Source: Anaerolineae bacterium
Lineage (GTDB): Bacteria > Chloroflexota > Anaerolineae > UBA4142
Assembly: GCA_027457205.1 (NCBI GenBank)
Contig: DAIDTM010000307.1
Coordinates: 1-9,991, forward strand
Direction: 5' to 3'
Length of the DNA: 9,991 nt
Part shown: positions 1 to 6,634 of the stretch, piece after piece
Numbering within the stretch: the first letter of the stretch is position 1
How the letters are laid out: each line of letters opens with the position of its first letter
Notes under the pieces: generated by a model
Told to the model about the DNA's origin: nothing
The model's database searches: none
Seen by the model: only the letters and a program-made list of their open reading frames with translations
Position numbers and translations under genes: made by a program

Positions 1-265
1 CGTCGGCGAATTTGTAGGTGTTGTTGGGTTTGGTGTAGATGGCTTGCGCGAGGTCTTTGCCAACCTTGTTCTTGTCGATGTCAAAAGCGGCGACGAATTC
101 AATGTCGTGGATGTGATAGCCGCCCAGATTGACGTGCATCAGACCTGGGACGAAATCGTCGGCTTTGGCGTTGCGATAAAAATGAACGCCTTGGACAAAA
201 CTGCTGGCGCAGTTGCCCACGCCGACAATGGCGACGCGCACCTTGCGATTACGAGACTTGGGCAC
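1..265 (-). CDS. ino1: Inositol-3-phosphate synthase, N-terminal part (runs off left edge)
   Basis: This enzyme converts glucose 6-phosphate to 1D-myo-inositol 3-phosphate using NAD+ as an internal redox cofactor, the first step to inositol lipids, compatible solutes or inositol-based thiols. Only 88 codons are visible. They begin at GTG (263-265) with a GGAGG ribosome binding site at 271-275, five bases upstream. The protein shows the Rossmann dinucleotide motif VGVGNCASS at residues 14-22, then PGLMHVNLGGYH and DIEFVAAFDIDKNKVGKDL, which match the short actinobacterial-type synthase (about 360-370 residues) as I remember it, not the longer eukaryotic form. The gene starts 31 bp after the ArsR-family gene on the same strand, so it is probably cotranscribed with that regulator and controlled by it. 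The family call is from recognised motifs; its regulation is inferred. Confidence 0.9.
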   Translation of the reverse strand, partial: MPKSRNRKVRVAIVGVGNCASSFVQGVHFYRNAKADDFVPGLMHVNLGGYHIHDIEFVAAFDIDKNKVGKDLAQAIYTKPNNTYKFAD

Positions 266-296
266 AACGACCTCCAACGTAAGATTGAATTTCGGG

Positions 297-581
297 CTAC
301 TCGCTTGCGATCAGCGAGTCGAATTCGCGTTCGTATTCTTGCATGCGCGCGCGGTTGATCGAGCAGCGCACCTCGCGCCCCTCACGCTCCATCTTGATCA
401 AGCCGGTGCGCACCAGGCGGCGCAGATGCCACGAGACCAAGGGCTGGCTCATCCGCAGTCCGCGCGCGATTTCATTGACGGTCAGCTCGCGGCGCGCCAG
501 CAGTTCGAGAATGCGGAGGCGTGTCGCATCGCTCAATGCCAAATAATATTCGCGTAACTCTTTCAACACCCTGACTTCCAT
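297..581 (-). CDS. ArsR-family winged-helix transcriptional regulator
   Basis: A 94-residue DNA-binding protein of the ArsR/SmtB type. Residues 10-28 fit the first helices (YYLALSDATRLRILELLA). Residues 34-57 form the helix-turn-helix (TVNEIARGLRMSQPLVSWHL), and residues 60-76 the wing (GLIKMEREGREVRCSI). The classic metal-binding CxC pair of arsenic and cadmium sensors is absent; the only cysteine is C73, in the wing. A metal ligand is therefore unlikely and the signal is unknown. ATG at 579-581 is preceded only by a weak GTGAG. The gene heads a likely operon with ino1, and an inverted repeat just downstream of its own -10 box could be its operator. Autoregulation and control of inositol synthesis are inferences from position only. 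Confidence 0.9.
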   Translation of the reverse strand: MEVRVLKELREYYLALSDATRLRILELLARRELTVNEIARGLRMSQPLVSWHLRRLVRTGLIKMEREGREVRCSINRARMQEYEREFDSLIASE

Positions 582-615
582 ATCGATACGCTCACGGCGG
601 GCGTCCGGCTTGACG

Positions 616-633
616 TATAAATGACCGCTTATA
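616..633. promoter_or_regulatory. Inverted repeat, candidate ArsR operator
   Basis: TATAA, eight bases, TTATA: two perfect 5-bp arms (616-620 and 629-633). It lies directly downstream of the proposed leftward -10 box, where a bound repressor would block transcription of the regulator and ino1. Short AT-rich arms arise easily by chance, so this is a candidate only. Confidence 0.35.
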
Positions 634-660
634 TATTATTCGGAAACGATTTCTTGTCAA
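633..660 (-). promoter_or_regulatory. Leftward promoter for the arsR-ino1 unit
   Basis: Read on the minus strand, TTGACA (660-655, a perfect -35) is followed after 16 bases by TAATAT (638-633, four of six matches to TATAAT). Transcription would start near 626, leaving a leader of about 45 nt before the regulator's ATG. The -35 overlaps that of the rightward nfi promoter almost completely. Confidence 0.5.
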
Positions 661-682
661 GCCGCGTCGAACGCAGTATAAT
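654..682 (+). promoter_or_regulatory. Rightward promoter for nfi-sir2
   Basis: TTGTCA (654-659) and a perfect TATAAT (677-682) are separated by 17 bases, the ideal sigma-70-type spacing. The expected start near 689 leaves a leader of about 14 nt carrying GAGG (693-696) in front of the GTG start at 703. Confidence 0.7.
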
Positions 683-702
683 CGATGTAAGCGAGGTTGA
701 CT

Positions 703-1389
703 GTGAAAATTCCGCCGACCCATCGCTGGGATGTGACGCCGCGGGAAGCGATGCAGTTGCAGCGCGACCTCGCCGCGCGCGTGATCGAGCAGGAGCGTCT
801 CAGTCGCGTACGTTTTATCGCCGGCGTCGATGTTGGCTTTGAAGGAGAAGAGAACAAGACCGCGCGCGCGGCAGTCGTCGTTTTGCGTTTTCCGACGCTC
901 GAGCCGGTGGATTATGCGATCGCGCGAATGCCGGTGACGTTCCCGTACATTCCCGGCTTGCTCTCGTTCCGCGAGATACCGGTGCTTCTCGCCGCGCTGG
1001 AGCATTTGAAGATCGAGCCGGATGTGATCATCGTCGATGGTCATGGTCGTGCACATCCGCGCCGAATGGGAATCGCGTCGCATCTCGGCGTGCTGCTGGA
1101 TCGACCGACCATTGGCTGCGCCAAATCGATCCTGTGCGGTCGCGCGGACGAGCCAGCCCATCGCATCGGCGCGTGGACGCCGCTGATTGATGCCGGCGAA
1201 CGCGTGGGCGCGGCGGTGCGGACGCGAATCGGCGTGACGCCGGTGTTCGTGAGCGTTGGTCATCGCGTCACTTTAGCACGCGCGATCGATCTGACGCTTG
1301 CGTGCTGCACGCGCTATCGGCTACCGGAAACGACGCGGTACGCGCACCGCGTTGCAGGCGGCGAGTCCATCACTTTGAATCCCGTTTGA
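703..1389 (+). CDS. nfi: Endonuclease V (deoxyinosine 3'-endonuclease)
   Basis: This enzyme nicks DNA at the second phosphodiester bond 3' to deoxyinosine and starts repair of deaminated adenine. With the start at GTG 703 the protein has 228 residues, normal for the family. GAGG (693-696) lies six bases before this GTG; the TTG at 697 is also in frame but touches the Shine-Dalgarno, so it is less likely. Expected acidic residues are present: D43 in GVDVGF, E91 in the PYIPGLLSFRE block (residues 81-91, including the wedge tyrosine Y82), and D112 in VDGHGRAHPRRMG. The sequence continues through SHLGVLLDRPTIGCAKS with no gaps. It is transcribed from the promoter at 654-682, and the sir2 gene follows after 11 bp, so the two are probably cotranscribed. 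Confidence 0.95.
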   Translation: MKIPPTHRWDVTPREAMQLQRDLAARVIEQERLSRVRFIAGVDVGFEGEENKTARAAVVVLRFPTLEPVDYAIARMPVTFPYIPGLLSFREIPVLLAALEHLKIEPDVIIVDGHGRAHPRRMGIASHLGVLLDRPTIGCAKSILCGRADEPAHRIGAWTPLIDAGERVGAAVRTRIGVTPVFVSVGHRVTLARAIDLTLACCTRYRLPETTRYAHRVAGGESITLNPV

Positions 1390-1400
1390 AAGAGTCTCTG

Positions 1401-2162
1401 ATGGCAAACGAGCAAAAGATTCAGCAAGCGGCGAAACTCATCCGAAACGCCAAGCACGCGGTCGCCTTGACGGGCGCGGGCATCTCGACGCCCTCCGGCA
1501 TTCCCGATTTTCGCTCGCCCGGTTCGGGACTGTGGGAGCAGTCCGATTCGATGAGCGTGGCATCGTTCTGGGGTTTCGTCGAGCATCCGCAGGGTTTCTA
1601 CGATTGGGTCAAGCCGCTGGCGAAAAAGATGATGACCGCCCAGCCGAATCCGGCGCACCGCGCGCTCGCGGAATTGGAAGCGATGGGAAAAATCCACGCC
1701 GTCATCACACAGAACATCGACAACTTGCATCAACTTGCCGGTTCCAAACGCGTTCTGGAGTTGCACGGTCACATGCGTCAAGCCACCTGCATTCGTTGCT
1801 ATCACATGGTGCCCGCGCAGCCGCTGATGGAAAAGTTCATCGAAGATGAAACGATGCCGACGTGCGAGATTTGCGGCGGAGTGATGAAGCCGAACGTGGT
1901 CTTGTTCGGCGAGATGCTGCCGGTCAGTGTGATGTACGAGGCGGAGCAGGAATCCAAGACGTGCGACGTGATGCTCGTCGCGGGCTCGTCGCTGGAAGTT
2001 GCGCCGGCGGCAGACCTGCCGTTCGTCGCGAAAAAGAACGGCGCGATGCTGATCGTCGTCAACAAGACCTCGACGATTGCCGACGCGCACGCGGCGATTG
2101 TGCTGCGCGAGGATGTGGCGGTCGCGCTGCCGCGGATGGTCGAGGCGCTGAAAGCCGGTTAG
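1401..2162 (+). CDS. NAD-dependent protein deacylase, Sir2 family
   Basis: A sirtuin of 253 residues that would remove acetyl or other acyl groups from lysine while consuming NAD+. Visible motifs in order: GAGIS at 25-29 and GIPDFRS at 33-39 (NAD site), TQNIDNLH at 103-110, the catalytic histidine H122 in LELHGH, four zinc cysteines at 130, 133, 155 and 158 (two CxxC pairs), PNVVLFGE at 164-171, and AGSSLEVAPA near the end of the Rossmann fold. There is no long N- or C-terminal extension. ATG 1401 follows GAAAGAG, a weak ribosome site; an in-frame ATG at 1302 lies inside nfi and would add an unrelated tail, so it was not used. The Tyr and Arg pair that marks SIRT5-like desuccinylases is not evident, so deacetylation is the default guess. 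Substrate is unknown. Confidence 0.93.
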   Translation: MANEQKIQQAAKLIRNAKHAVALTGAGISTPSGIPDFRSPGSGLWEQSDSMSVASFWGFVEHPQGFYDWVKPLAKKMMTAQPNPAHRALAELEAMGKIHAVITQNIDNLHQLAGSKRVLELHGHMRQATCIRCYHMVPAQPLMEKFIEDETMPTCEICGGVMKPNVVLFGEMLPVSVMYEAEQESKTCDVMLVAGSSLEVAPAADLPFVAKKNGAMLIVVNKTSTIADAHAAIVLREDVAVALPRMVEALKAG

Positions 2163-2189
2163 TGGTTTGTGTATCGAGCGGTCGAATTG

Positions 2190-2224
2190 AAAAATAAAGC
2201 GGGACAGGCAGCATGCCTGTCCCG
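2190..2224 (-). terminator. Rho-independent terminator of the tyrS-pyr-uma2 unit
   Basis: A perfect 11-bp stem (CGGGACAGGCA at 2200-2210 with its complement at 2214-2224) and a 3-base loop are followed, on the minus strand, by CTTTATTTTT (2199-2190). This is 16 bases beyond the restored stop codon of uma2. On the plus strand the stem is followed by TTGAGCG with no U-run, so it should not be an efficient terminator for sir2, although the hairpin could protect that transcript's 3' end. Confidence 0.85.
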
Positions 2225-2239
2225 TTGAGCGTACAACCG

Positions 2240-2826
2240 CTAGTCCGCAAAAACCTCTCCGACGGTTATGCTGAATCCGGGCAACACGTCGTCGCCGGGC
2301 AGCGTATCGCTCTTCGCGAATGCCTGACATCAGTAAGCGAGCGATAGGCATAGATACTTTCTGTATCGAGATCGACGACCCAAGCCAGCCGAACGCCGAT
2401 CGAAAAATATTCCCCCAGCATTTTCATCACTTCGCTCCAACGGTCATCCAGCGACATTACCTCCATTACCAAGTCAGGCGCGACGTCAATGAATCCCGAA
2501 TTGCCTCGTTTTGCCAGCCGTTCGTTGGATATGAAAACAACATCGGCGGCGCGCACGGTATCGGGATTCCGCCGAATGTAGATGCCCGTTTCGCCTCCGC
2601 TGACGCGTCCCAGTTTGTGCTGCCGTACAAAAGTCCGGACTTCTCCGCCGAGGTTGAATTCGACGATTCCGTGTTTTTCTCCAGTCGGTGACATTTTGAT
2701 GATTTCACCTTCGACGAGTTCACACGGACCGATGTCGCCCATCGCGAATAATTCTTCGCCGGTCACGCGCGCTTTCTCCTGGGGTGGTGGCGCTGCACCA
2801 ACGACTGTCTGATTGATCGCGCTCAT
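2240..2826 (-). CDS. Uma2-family (DUF820) putative endonuclease, one-base frameshift near the C terminus
   Basis: A member of the Uma2 family, with a restriction-endonuclease-like PD-(D/E)xK fold and mostly unknown biological role; the family is abundant in Cyanobacteria and Chloroflexota. ATG at 2826 has a good GAGGTG six bases upstream; an in-frame TTG at 2847 lacks one. Key features are the N-terminal ELVEGEIIKMSPTGEKHG (36-53), D95 in AADVVFIS, E122 in PDLVMEVMS, and AWVVDLDTESIYAYRS. The continuous frame ends at 2266 with an unlikely tail (HSRRAIRCPATTCCPDSA). Adding one base at the CC at 2323-2324 restores a family-like end, KSDTLPGDDVLPGFSITVGE, stopping at TAG 2242-2240 for about 195 residues. 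The catalytic core precedes the shift. It lies 44 bp after pyrC and is probably read through from it. Whether the shift is real or a sequencing error cannot be told from here. Confidence 0.82.
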
Positions 2827-2870
2827 CGATTTCACCTCGCTTCCCAAACATCTGACATCGCGATTCTACC

Positions 2871-4184
2871 TTATTCAGATACTGTCGTCAAACCAATTTC
2901 CTTGCCCGATCCCGCGTTTGCCGTAATCTCTCCATCCGCCATCACCTCTTGCCCGCGCAAAAACACGCGCGCGATTCTGCCGCGCACACGCCGCCCCTCG
3001 AACGGCGACCAGTTGCATTTCGTCTGCCAGGGTTTCTGCAAAACGTACGCTTCGTCTAACCGCACAAACGTCAAGTCGGCGTCGTAGCCGGCGGCGATTT
3101 CACCTTTGCGCGCAAGGTGGAACACGCGCGCGGGATTGTGCGACGTCAGCCGCGCGACATCTTGCAGCGATAGACGCTTTTCGCTTGCGGCGGTCAACAG
3201 CAGCGGCAGCATGGTTTCCAGCCCCGGCATTCCCGACGGCGGTTTCGCCGATTGTTTTTCCTCGATCGTATGTGGCGCGTGGTCGGTGGCGACCAAATCA
3301 ATATGCTGTAGATTCTGCCATAGCGCGTGCACGTCGTCCGGCGAGCGCAGCGGCGGATTGACTACGCCGAACGCGCCGAGGCGTTCCTCATCGTCGGTAC
3401 TCAGAAAAAGGTGCTGTGGCGTCGCCTCGCACGTCATGCGCGCGCCGCGCGCCGTGGCTGCCTTGACCAGTTCGATTTCACGTGCGGTCGAGAGGTGCGC
3501 GATGTGCAGTTGGCGTCCTGTTTCTTCGGCGAGCGCGAGCGCGCGGCTGACCGCGAGCGCGGCGCTGATCGGCGGACGGCGCGCGCTGTGGCGCGTGCGC
3601 GTCGGGTCGTTCGCAAAGAACTTGAGCGCATCGTTGTCCTCCGCGTGCACGACGATGGGAAGACGCGAGCGCGCCGCAAAATGACGGTAGAGCGCGTCGA
3701 ATTCGGTGACGAGCAGATCGCCGGTCGTCGCGCCCATGTAAAGCTTCACGCCGACCGCGCCCCAATCTCCAATCTCCAATCGCGCATTCTCTGCTGTGGC
3801 GCCGATGAACAAGCCATAATCACACATCGCTTTGTCACGCGCCAGGGCGCGCTTTTCTTCCAGCGCGTCGCGCGTCGTCGTGGGCTGTGGATTGTTCGGC
3901 ATATCGAGCACGGTGGTCACTCCGCCGGCGAGCGCGGCGCGGGTGCCGGTCGCGAAATCTTCCTTGTGCGTCGCGCCCGGCTCGCGCAAGTGCACGTGCG
4001 CGTCGATCAAGCCCGGCAGAATGTGATAGCCATCTGCATCGACGACGCGCGCGTCTGCGTCGTCCAGGTGAGGCGCGACGTGCGCGATGCTCTCATCGAC
4101 GATCAAAATGTCGCCGCGAAAGATTTCGTCGGGCGTCACGATAATACCGCTACGAATGAGCCGGCGATTCGGTTGACTGTTCAC
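2871..4184 (-). CDS. pyrC: Dihydroorotase
   Basis: Catalyses reversible cyclisation of N-carbamoyl-aspartate to dihydroorotate, third step of pyrimidine synthesis. The chosen start is GTG 4184, giving 437 residues, normal for long-form (class I/CAD-like) dihydroorotases. The open frame extends to 4361 but that part lies inside pyrK and is unrelated. Amidohydrolase motifs: HVH at 63-65 in the block GLIDAHVHLREPG, K147 in VGVKLYMG (position of the carboxylated lysine), H180 in VVHAED, H230 in IAHLST, and D301 in ATDHAPH; substrate-binding NPPLRS is at 276-281. The start lies inside a 7-bp tandem repeat just after the pyrK stop, without a convincing ribosome site, so the first residues are uncertain. 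A second 7-bp repeat encodes residues 135-141 just before K147. Stop TAA is at 2871-2873. Confidence 0.93.
   Translation of the reverse strand: MNSQPNRRLIRSGIIVTPDEIFRGDILIVDESIAHVAPHLDDADARVVDADGYHILPGLIDAHVHLREPGATHKEDFATGTRAALAGGVTTVLDMPNNPQPTTTRDALEEKRALARDKAMCDYGLFIGATAENARLEIGDWGAVGVKLYMGATTGDLLVTEFDALYRHFAARSRLPIVVHAEDNDALKFFANDPTRTRHSARRPPISAALAVSRALALAEETGRQLHIAHLSTAREIELVKAATARGARMTCEATPQHLFLSTDDEERLGAFGVVNPPLRSPDDVHALWQNLQHIDLVATDHAPHTIEEKQSAKPPSGMPGLETMLPLLLTAASEKRLSLQDVARLTSHNPARVFHLARKGEIAAGYDADLTFVRLDEAYVLQKPWQTKCNWSPFEGRRVRGRIARVFLRGQEVMADGEITANAGSGKEIGLTTVSE
3762..3781 (-). repeat. Heptanucleotide tandem repeat inside pyrC
   Basis: Nearly three head-to-tail copies of a 7-base unit (CCAATCT on the plus strand; 20 bases). 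Because seven is not a multiple of three, each copy is read in a different frame, giving RLEIGDW in the protein directly before the conserved GVKLYMG block. Confidence 0.85.
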
Positions 4185-4199
4185 TGTCCACTGCTCACT
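4172..4199 (-). repeat. Degenerate heptanucleotide tandem repeat at the pyrK/pyrC junction
   Basis: Read on the minus strand: AGTGAGC, AGTGGAC, AGTGAAC, AGTCAAC, four contiguous 7-base units with consensus AGTGRAC. The first overlaps the last bases of the pyrK TAG stop, and the third contains the GTG taken as the pyrC start. Confidence 0.85.
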
Positions 4200-4995
4200 A
4201 AATTCTTCGCGCTCCGCGTCCCTGGAAGAAATGCGCCGCGCCGGTAGCGTCACGATGAACCCGTCCGAACTCGGGCAATTGGGACAATTCTTTCGCGGTG
4301 AACACCGGCCCATCCATACAGACGAGTTTGCCGCTGAGCGTGCACTGACCGCAAATTCCAAAGCCGCACTTCATATAGCGTTCGACCGCAAGTTGCGCGG
4401 GGATGTTCTTGGCAAGCGCAAGCCGCATCACTGCCGCGAGCATCGCTTCCGGTCCGCACGCGAGGATACGCTTGGCGCGCATCAGCGCCTCTTGCGCGGC
4501 ATCGGTCACCAGACCGCGGACGCCGCGCGATCCGTCTTCGGTTGCGATTTCCACGCGCGCGCCGAGCGCGCACAGGCGTTCTTCAAAGAGCAGGTCTTGC
4601 GCGGCGCGCCCGCCCATCGCGACGGTCACGTCGCGGCTCTGTTTGCGCAATTCGCTTGCGGCAAAGTAAAGCGCAGCGACGCCGTAGCCGCCGCCGATCA
4701 GCAATGTCTCGCCATCGCCGCCTAAATCGAATCCATGACCAAAAGGTCCACGCCAGCCGACTTTCTCGCCAATGTTGAGCGCGTGCAGCGCGCGCGAAAA
4801 TGGACCGACCGCCGCGACGGTGATCGTCAGCGGCTCGCGCGCGACAATCGCGAATGGTTTCTCGTCGACGCCGGGAATCCAGAGCATAACGAATTGTCCC
4901 GGCGTCGCCTGCGGAATCGCATCGTCGAGGATGAAGGTTTTGGTGTACGGATTTTCGGGGATGATGCCGGTGATCGGGACAACGCGCGGCAGCAT
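4198..4995 (-). CDS. pyrK: Dihydroorotate dehydrogenase electron-transfer subunit (PyrK)
   Basis: The iron-sulfur flavoprotein partner of class 1B dihydroorotate dehydrogenase; it carries electrons from the PyrD FMN through FAD and a [2Fe-2S] cluster to NAD+. The 265 residues show the ferredoxin-reductase order: a beta-barrel FAD domain with KPFAIV at 46-51, GPFGHGF at 83-89, the nucleotide-binding LLIGGGYGVAA at 98-108, ACGPEAML at 179-186, and cluster cysteines C210, C215, C218 and C226. The last gap (C218 to C226) is short compared with the Lactococcus/Bacillus proteins as I recall them, but the following VCMDGPVF is typical. The ATG overlaps the pyrD stop by two bases (TAATG), implying translational coupling. 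About 25 residues after the last motifs are not family-like. Confidence 0.93.
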   Translation of the reverse strand: MLPRVVPITGIIPENPYTKTFILDDAIPQATPGQFVMLWIPGVDEKPFAIVAREPLTITVAAVGPFSRALHALNIGEKVGWRGPFGHGFDLGGDGETLLIGGGYGVAALYFAASELRKQSRDVTVAMGGRAAQDLLFEERLCALGARVEIATEDGSRGVRGLVTDAAQEALMRAKRILACGPEAMLAAVMRLALAKNIPAQLAVERYMKCGFGICGQCTLSGKLVCMDGPVFTAKELSQLPEFGRVHRDATGAAHFFQGRGARRI

Positions 4996-5978
4996 TATGG
5001 CTCCGTCGGTTGGGGAATGACGATCCGCGATCCAGCGGTCGGCGCGGTTTCCATCACGCTGTTACGAAAATCGTCCAGCCGCGCAAAATTGTGCTGCCGC
5101 ATGTATGCCTCGATGCCGCGCGTCGTTTCGGCAAAGACAGCCAAGCCGCGCGAATAAATCGCGCTGCCGATGCCGACCGCGTGCGCGCCGGCGATGATCA
5201 TTTCGATCGCGTCGCGCGCGGCGGCATTTCCGCCAATGCCGACAATTGGAACTGGGACAGCGCGCGCGATGTCGTTCACGCAGCGCACCGCAATCGGGTG
5301 AATCGCCGCACCGCTGATACCACCGATGCGATTGGAGATGATCGGCGCGCGTGATTCGATATCGATCACCATTCCCGGTCCCAGCGTGTTGATCGCGCTG
5401 ACCGCGTCCGCGCCGGCATCCACGACCGCGCGCGCGATCTCGGCGATGTTCGCTTCGTTCGGCGAAAGTTTGACGATGATCGGAATATCGGTGGACTGTT
5501 TCACGCGGCGCGTCACCTGCGCGGCGACGTAGGGCGTCGCGCAAAAAAACTGCCCGAACTCGTGCTCGACGTTGGGGCAGGATATGTTGACTTCGATCAA
5601 GTCCGGTTCGGCAGGCGATATTTTTTGGGCGACCACTCCAAAGTCCCAAACCGACTCCGCAAAAATACTGGCGATGACGGCGACGCCCTTCGGTTTCAGA
5701 ACGCGTTTGGCGGTGCGGACTTCTTCCATCGTCGCGTCGACGCCGGGATTGGAGAGACCCACCGCGTTGATCAGCCCCGCGCCCCAGTCTGCGACCACCG
5801 GATTCGGATAGCCCGCGCGCGGCTTGAGTCCGCACGATTTCGACGTCACCGCGCCCGCGCCTGCTTCGCCGACGCGGATCAGCAAATCTTCGGACAGTCC
5901 TAGGATGCCAGACGCCAGTACCGTCGGGTTTCGCAATCGCACGCCGCAGATCGTGACCGATAGATCAGGTTCGCTCAT
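4995..5978 (-). CDS. pyrD: Dihydroorotate dehydrogenase, class 1B catalytic subunit
   Basis: Oxidises dihydroorotate to orotate in the cytoplasm with FMN, passing electrons to PyrK. The 327-residue TIM barrel shows TSKSCGLKPRAGYPNP from 45, with the conserved lysine K47; NAVGLSNPG at 71-79; and VNISCPN at 130-136, where C134 is the catalytic base that marks class 1 enzymes (class 2 has serine). It also has IIVKLSPNEANI, SAINTLGPGMVIDIE, the phosphate loop IVGIGGNAA, and GAHAVGIGSAI. No N-terminal membrane helix is present, which agrees with a soluble 1B enzyme. The start ATG overlaps the pyrE stop (ATGA), and its own stop overlaps the pyrK start (TAATG). Confidence 0.95.
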   Translation of the reverse strand: MSEPDLSVTICGVRLRNPTVLASGILGLSEDLLIRVGEAGAGAVTSKSCGLKPRAGYPNPVVADWGAGLINAVGLSNPGVDATMEEVRTAKRVLKPKGVAVIASIFAESVWDFGVVAQKISPAEPDLIEVNISCPNVEHEFGQFFCATPYVAAQVTRRVKQSTDIPIIVKLSPNEANIAEIARAVVDAGADAVSAINTLGPGMVIDIESRAPIISNRIGGISGAAIHPIAVRCVNDIARAVPVPIVGIGGNAAARDAIEMIIAGAHAVGIGSAIYSRGLAVFAETTRGIEAYMRQHNFARLDDFRNSVMETAPTAGSRIVIPQPTEP

Positions 5979-6583
5979 GACACGGCTCCGTTCTGCGCGA
6001 GAAAGGTTAGCACATCGTGCTGTTGGCTTTCGGTCACTTTGCCGGCTTCTCGCAGAATCTCCATCATTTCGGTCACACGGTAGACGGAGTGGACGTTGAA
6101 ACCGCGCTTGGCGATCTCTTTCGCGCCGCCCTGTTCTCGGTCGACCAGGACGACAATGTCGCGCACTTTGAGCTTGGCGGTCATCAACGGTTCAATCGCT
6201 TCGATCTTGCTCGCGCCGGTCGTAATCACATCGTCGATGACGACGATGGTCTCGCCGGCGTGGTACTCGCCTTCGACCGCGTGACCGGTGCCATAATCTT
6301 TTTTCTCGCGGCGCGGATAGATCAACGGACGGTTCATTTCCAGCGCGAGCGCCGCGCCGATCGGCAGCGCGGCGTATGGAATCGCGGCGAGGCGGTCGAA
6401 CTTGAGTGTGGCGAGCAGTTCCGCCATCACCTGCGCGGTCTCGCGCAAGACGCGCGGGTACGAAACGAGGATACGCAAGTCAAGGTAGAACGGCGAGATG
6501 ATCCCCGACTTGAGTTTGTACGCGCCGAACTTGATCGCGCCGATGGATTGAAGTGAGAGGACGAGCTGCGCTTTTCCGTCCAT
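5975..6583 (-). CDS. pyrE: Orotate phosphoribosyltransferase
   Basis: Transfers phosphoribose from PRPP to orotate to make OMP. Two ATGs lie six bases apart; the inner one (6583) is chosen because GGAG sits six bases before it, whereas the outer one (6589) touches the Shine-Dalgarno. The product has 202 residues. Visible features: the N-terminal FGAYKLKSGIISPFYLDLR (19-37), the flexible catalytic loop RREKKDYGTGHAVEG at 91-105, and the PRPP-binding VVIDDVITTGASK at 114-126. The loop resembles the UMP synthase/archaeal type more than E. coli PyrE, an impression from memory. It is followed by pyrD with a 4-bp ATGA overlap. A hairpin and U-rich run end about 15 bases upstream of the start and could modulate its expression. 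Confidence 0.95.
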   Translation of the reverse strand: MDGKAQLVLSLQSIGAIKFGAYKLKSGIISPFYLDLRILVSYPRVLRETAQVMAELLATLKFDRLAAIPYAALPIGAALALEMNRPLIYPRREKKDYGTGHAVEGEYHAGETIVVIDDVITTGASKIEAIEPLMTAKLKVRDIVVLVDREQGGAKEIAKRGFNVHSVYRVTEMMEILREAGKVTESQQHDVLTFLAQNGAVS

Positions 6584-6596
6584 GTGCATCTCCGGC

Positions 6597-6629
6597 AGAG
6601 AAAACGGGCGACTGAAACGCGCCGCCCGT
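6597..6629 (-). terminator. Hairpin with short U-run between tyrS and pyrE (terminator or attenuator)
   Basis: On the minus strand ACGGGCG (6629-6623), a 12-base loop and CGCCCGT (6610-6604) form a 7-bp GC-rich stem followed by TTTTCTCT. The stem begins five bases after the tyrS stop codon and the U-run ends just before the pyrE ribosome site. The U-run is imperfect, so partial termination is more likely than complete. Confidence 0.55.
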
Positions 6630-6634
6630 CCACT

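Noticed and set aside
1302..1400. Upstream in-frame start extending the sirtuin by 33 residues
   Set aside because: The extension overlaps nfi coding sequence, has no sirtuin similarity, and ATG 1401 gives the standard N terminus.
1314..2351. 345-codon minus-strand open frame opposite sir2
   Set aside because: It is antisense to a gene with complete sirtuin motifs, is rich in Arg and His as expected from antisense of GC-rich codons, and shows no family pattern.
3762..4199. CRISPR-like array
   Set aside because: Units are 7 bp, directly abutting and without spacers, so these are simple tandem repeats.
3327..4247. 306-codon plus-strand open frame opposite pyrC
   Set aside because: Antisense shadow of a well-supported dihydroorotase.
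4185..4361. N-terminal extension of pyrC into pyrK
   Set aside because: The extra residues are an out-of-frame reading of the PyrK iron-sulfur region and do not resemble a dihydroorotase.
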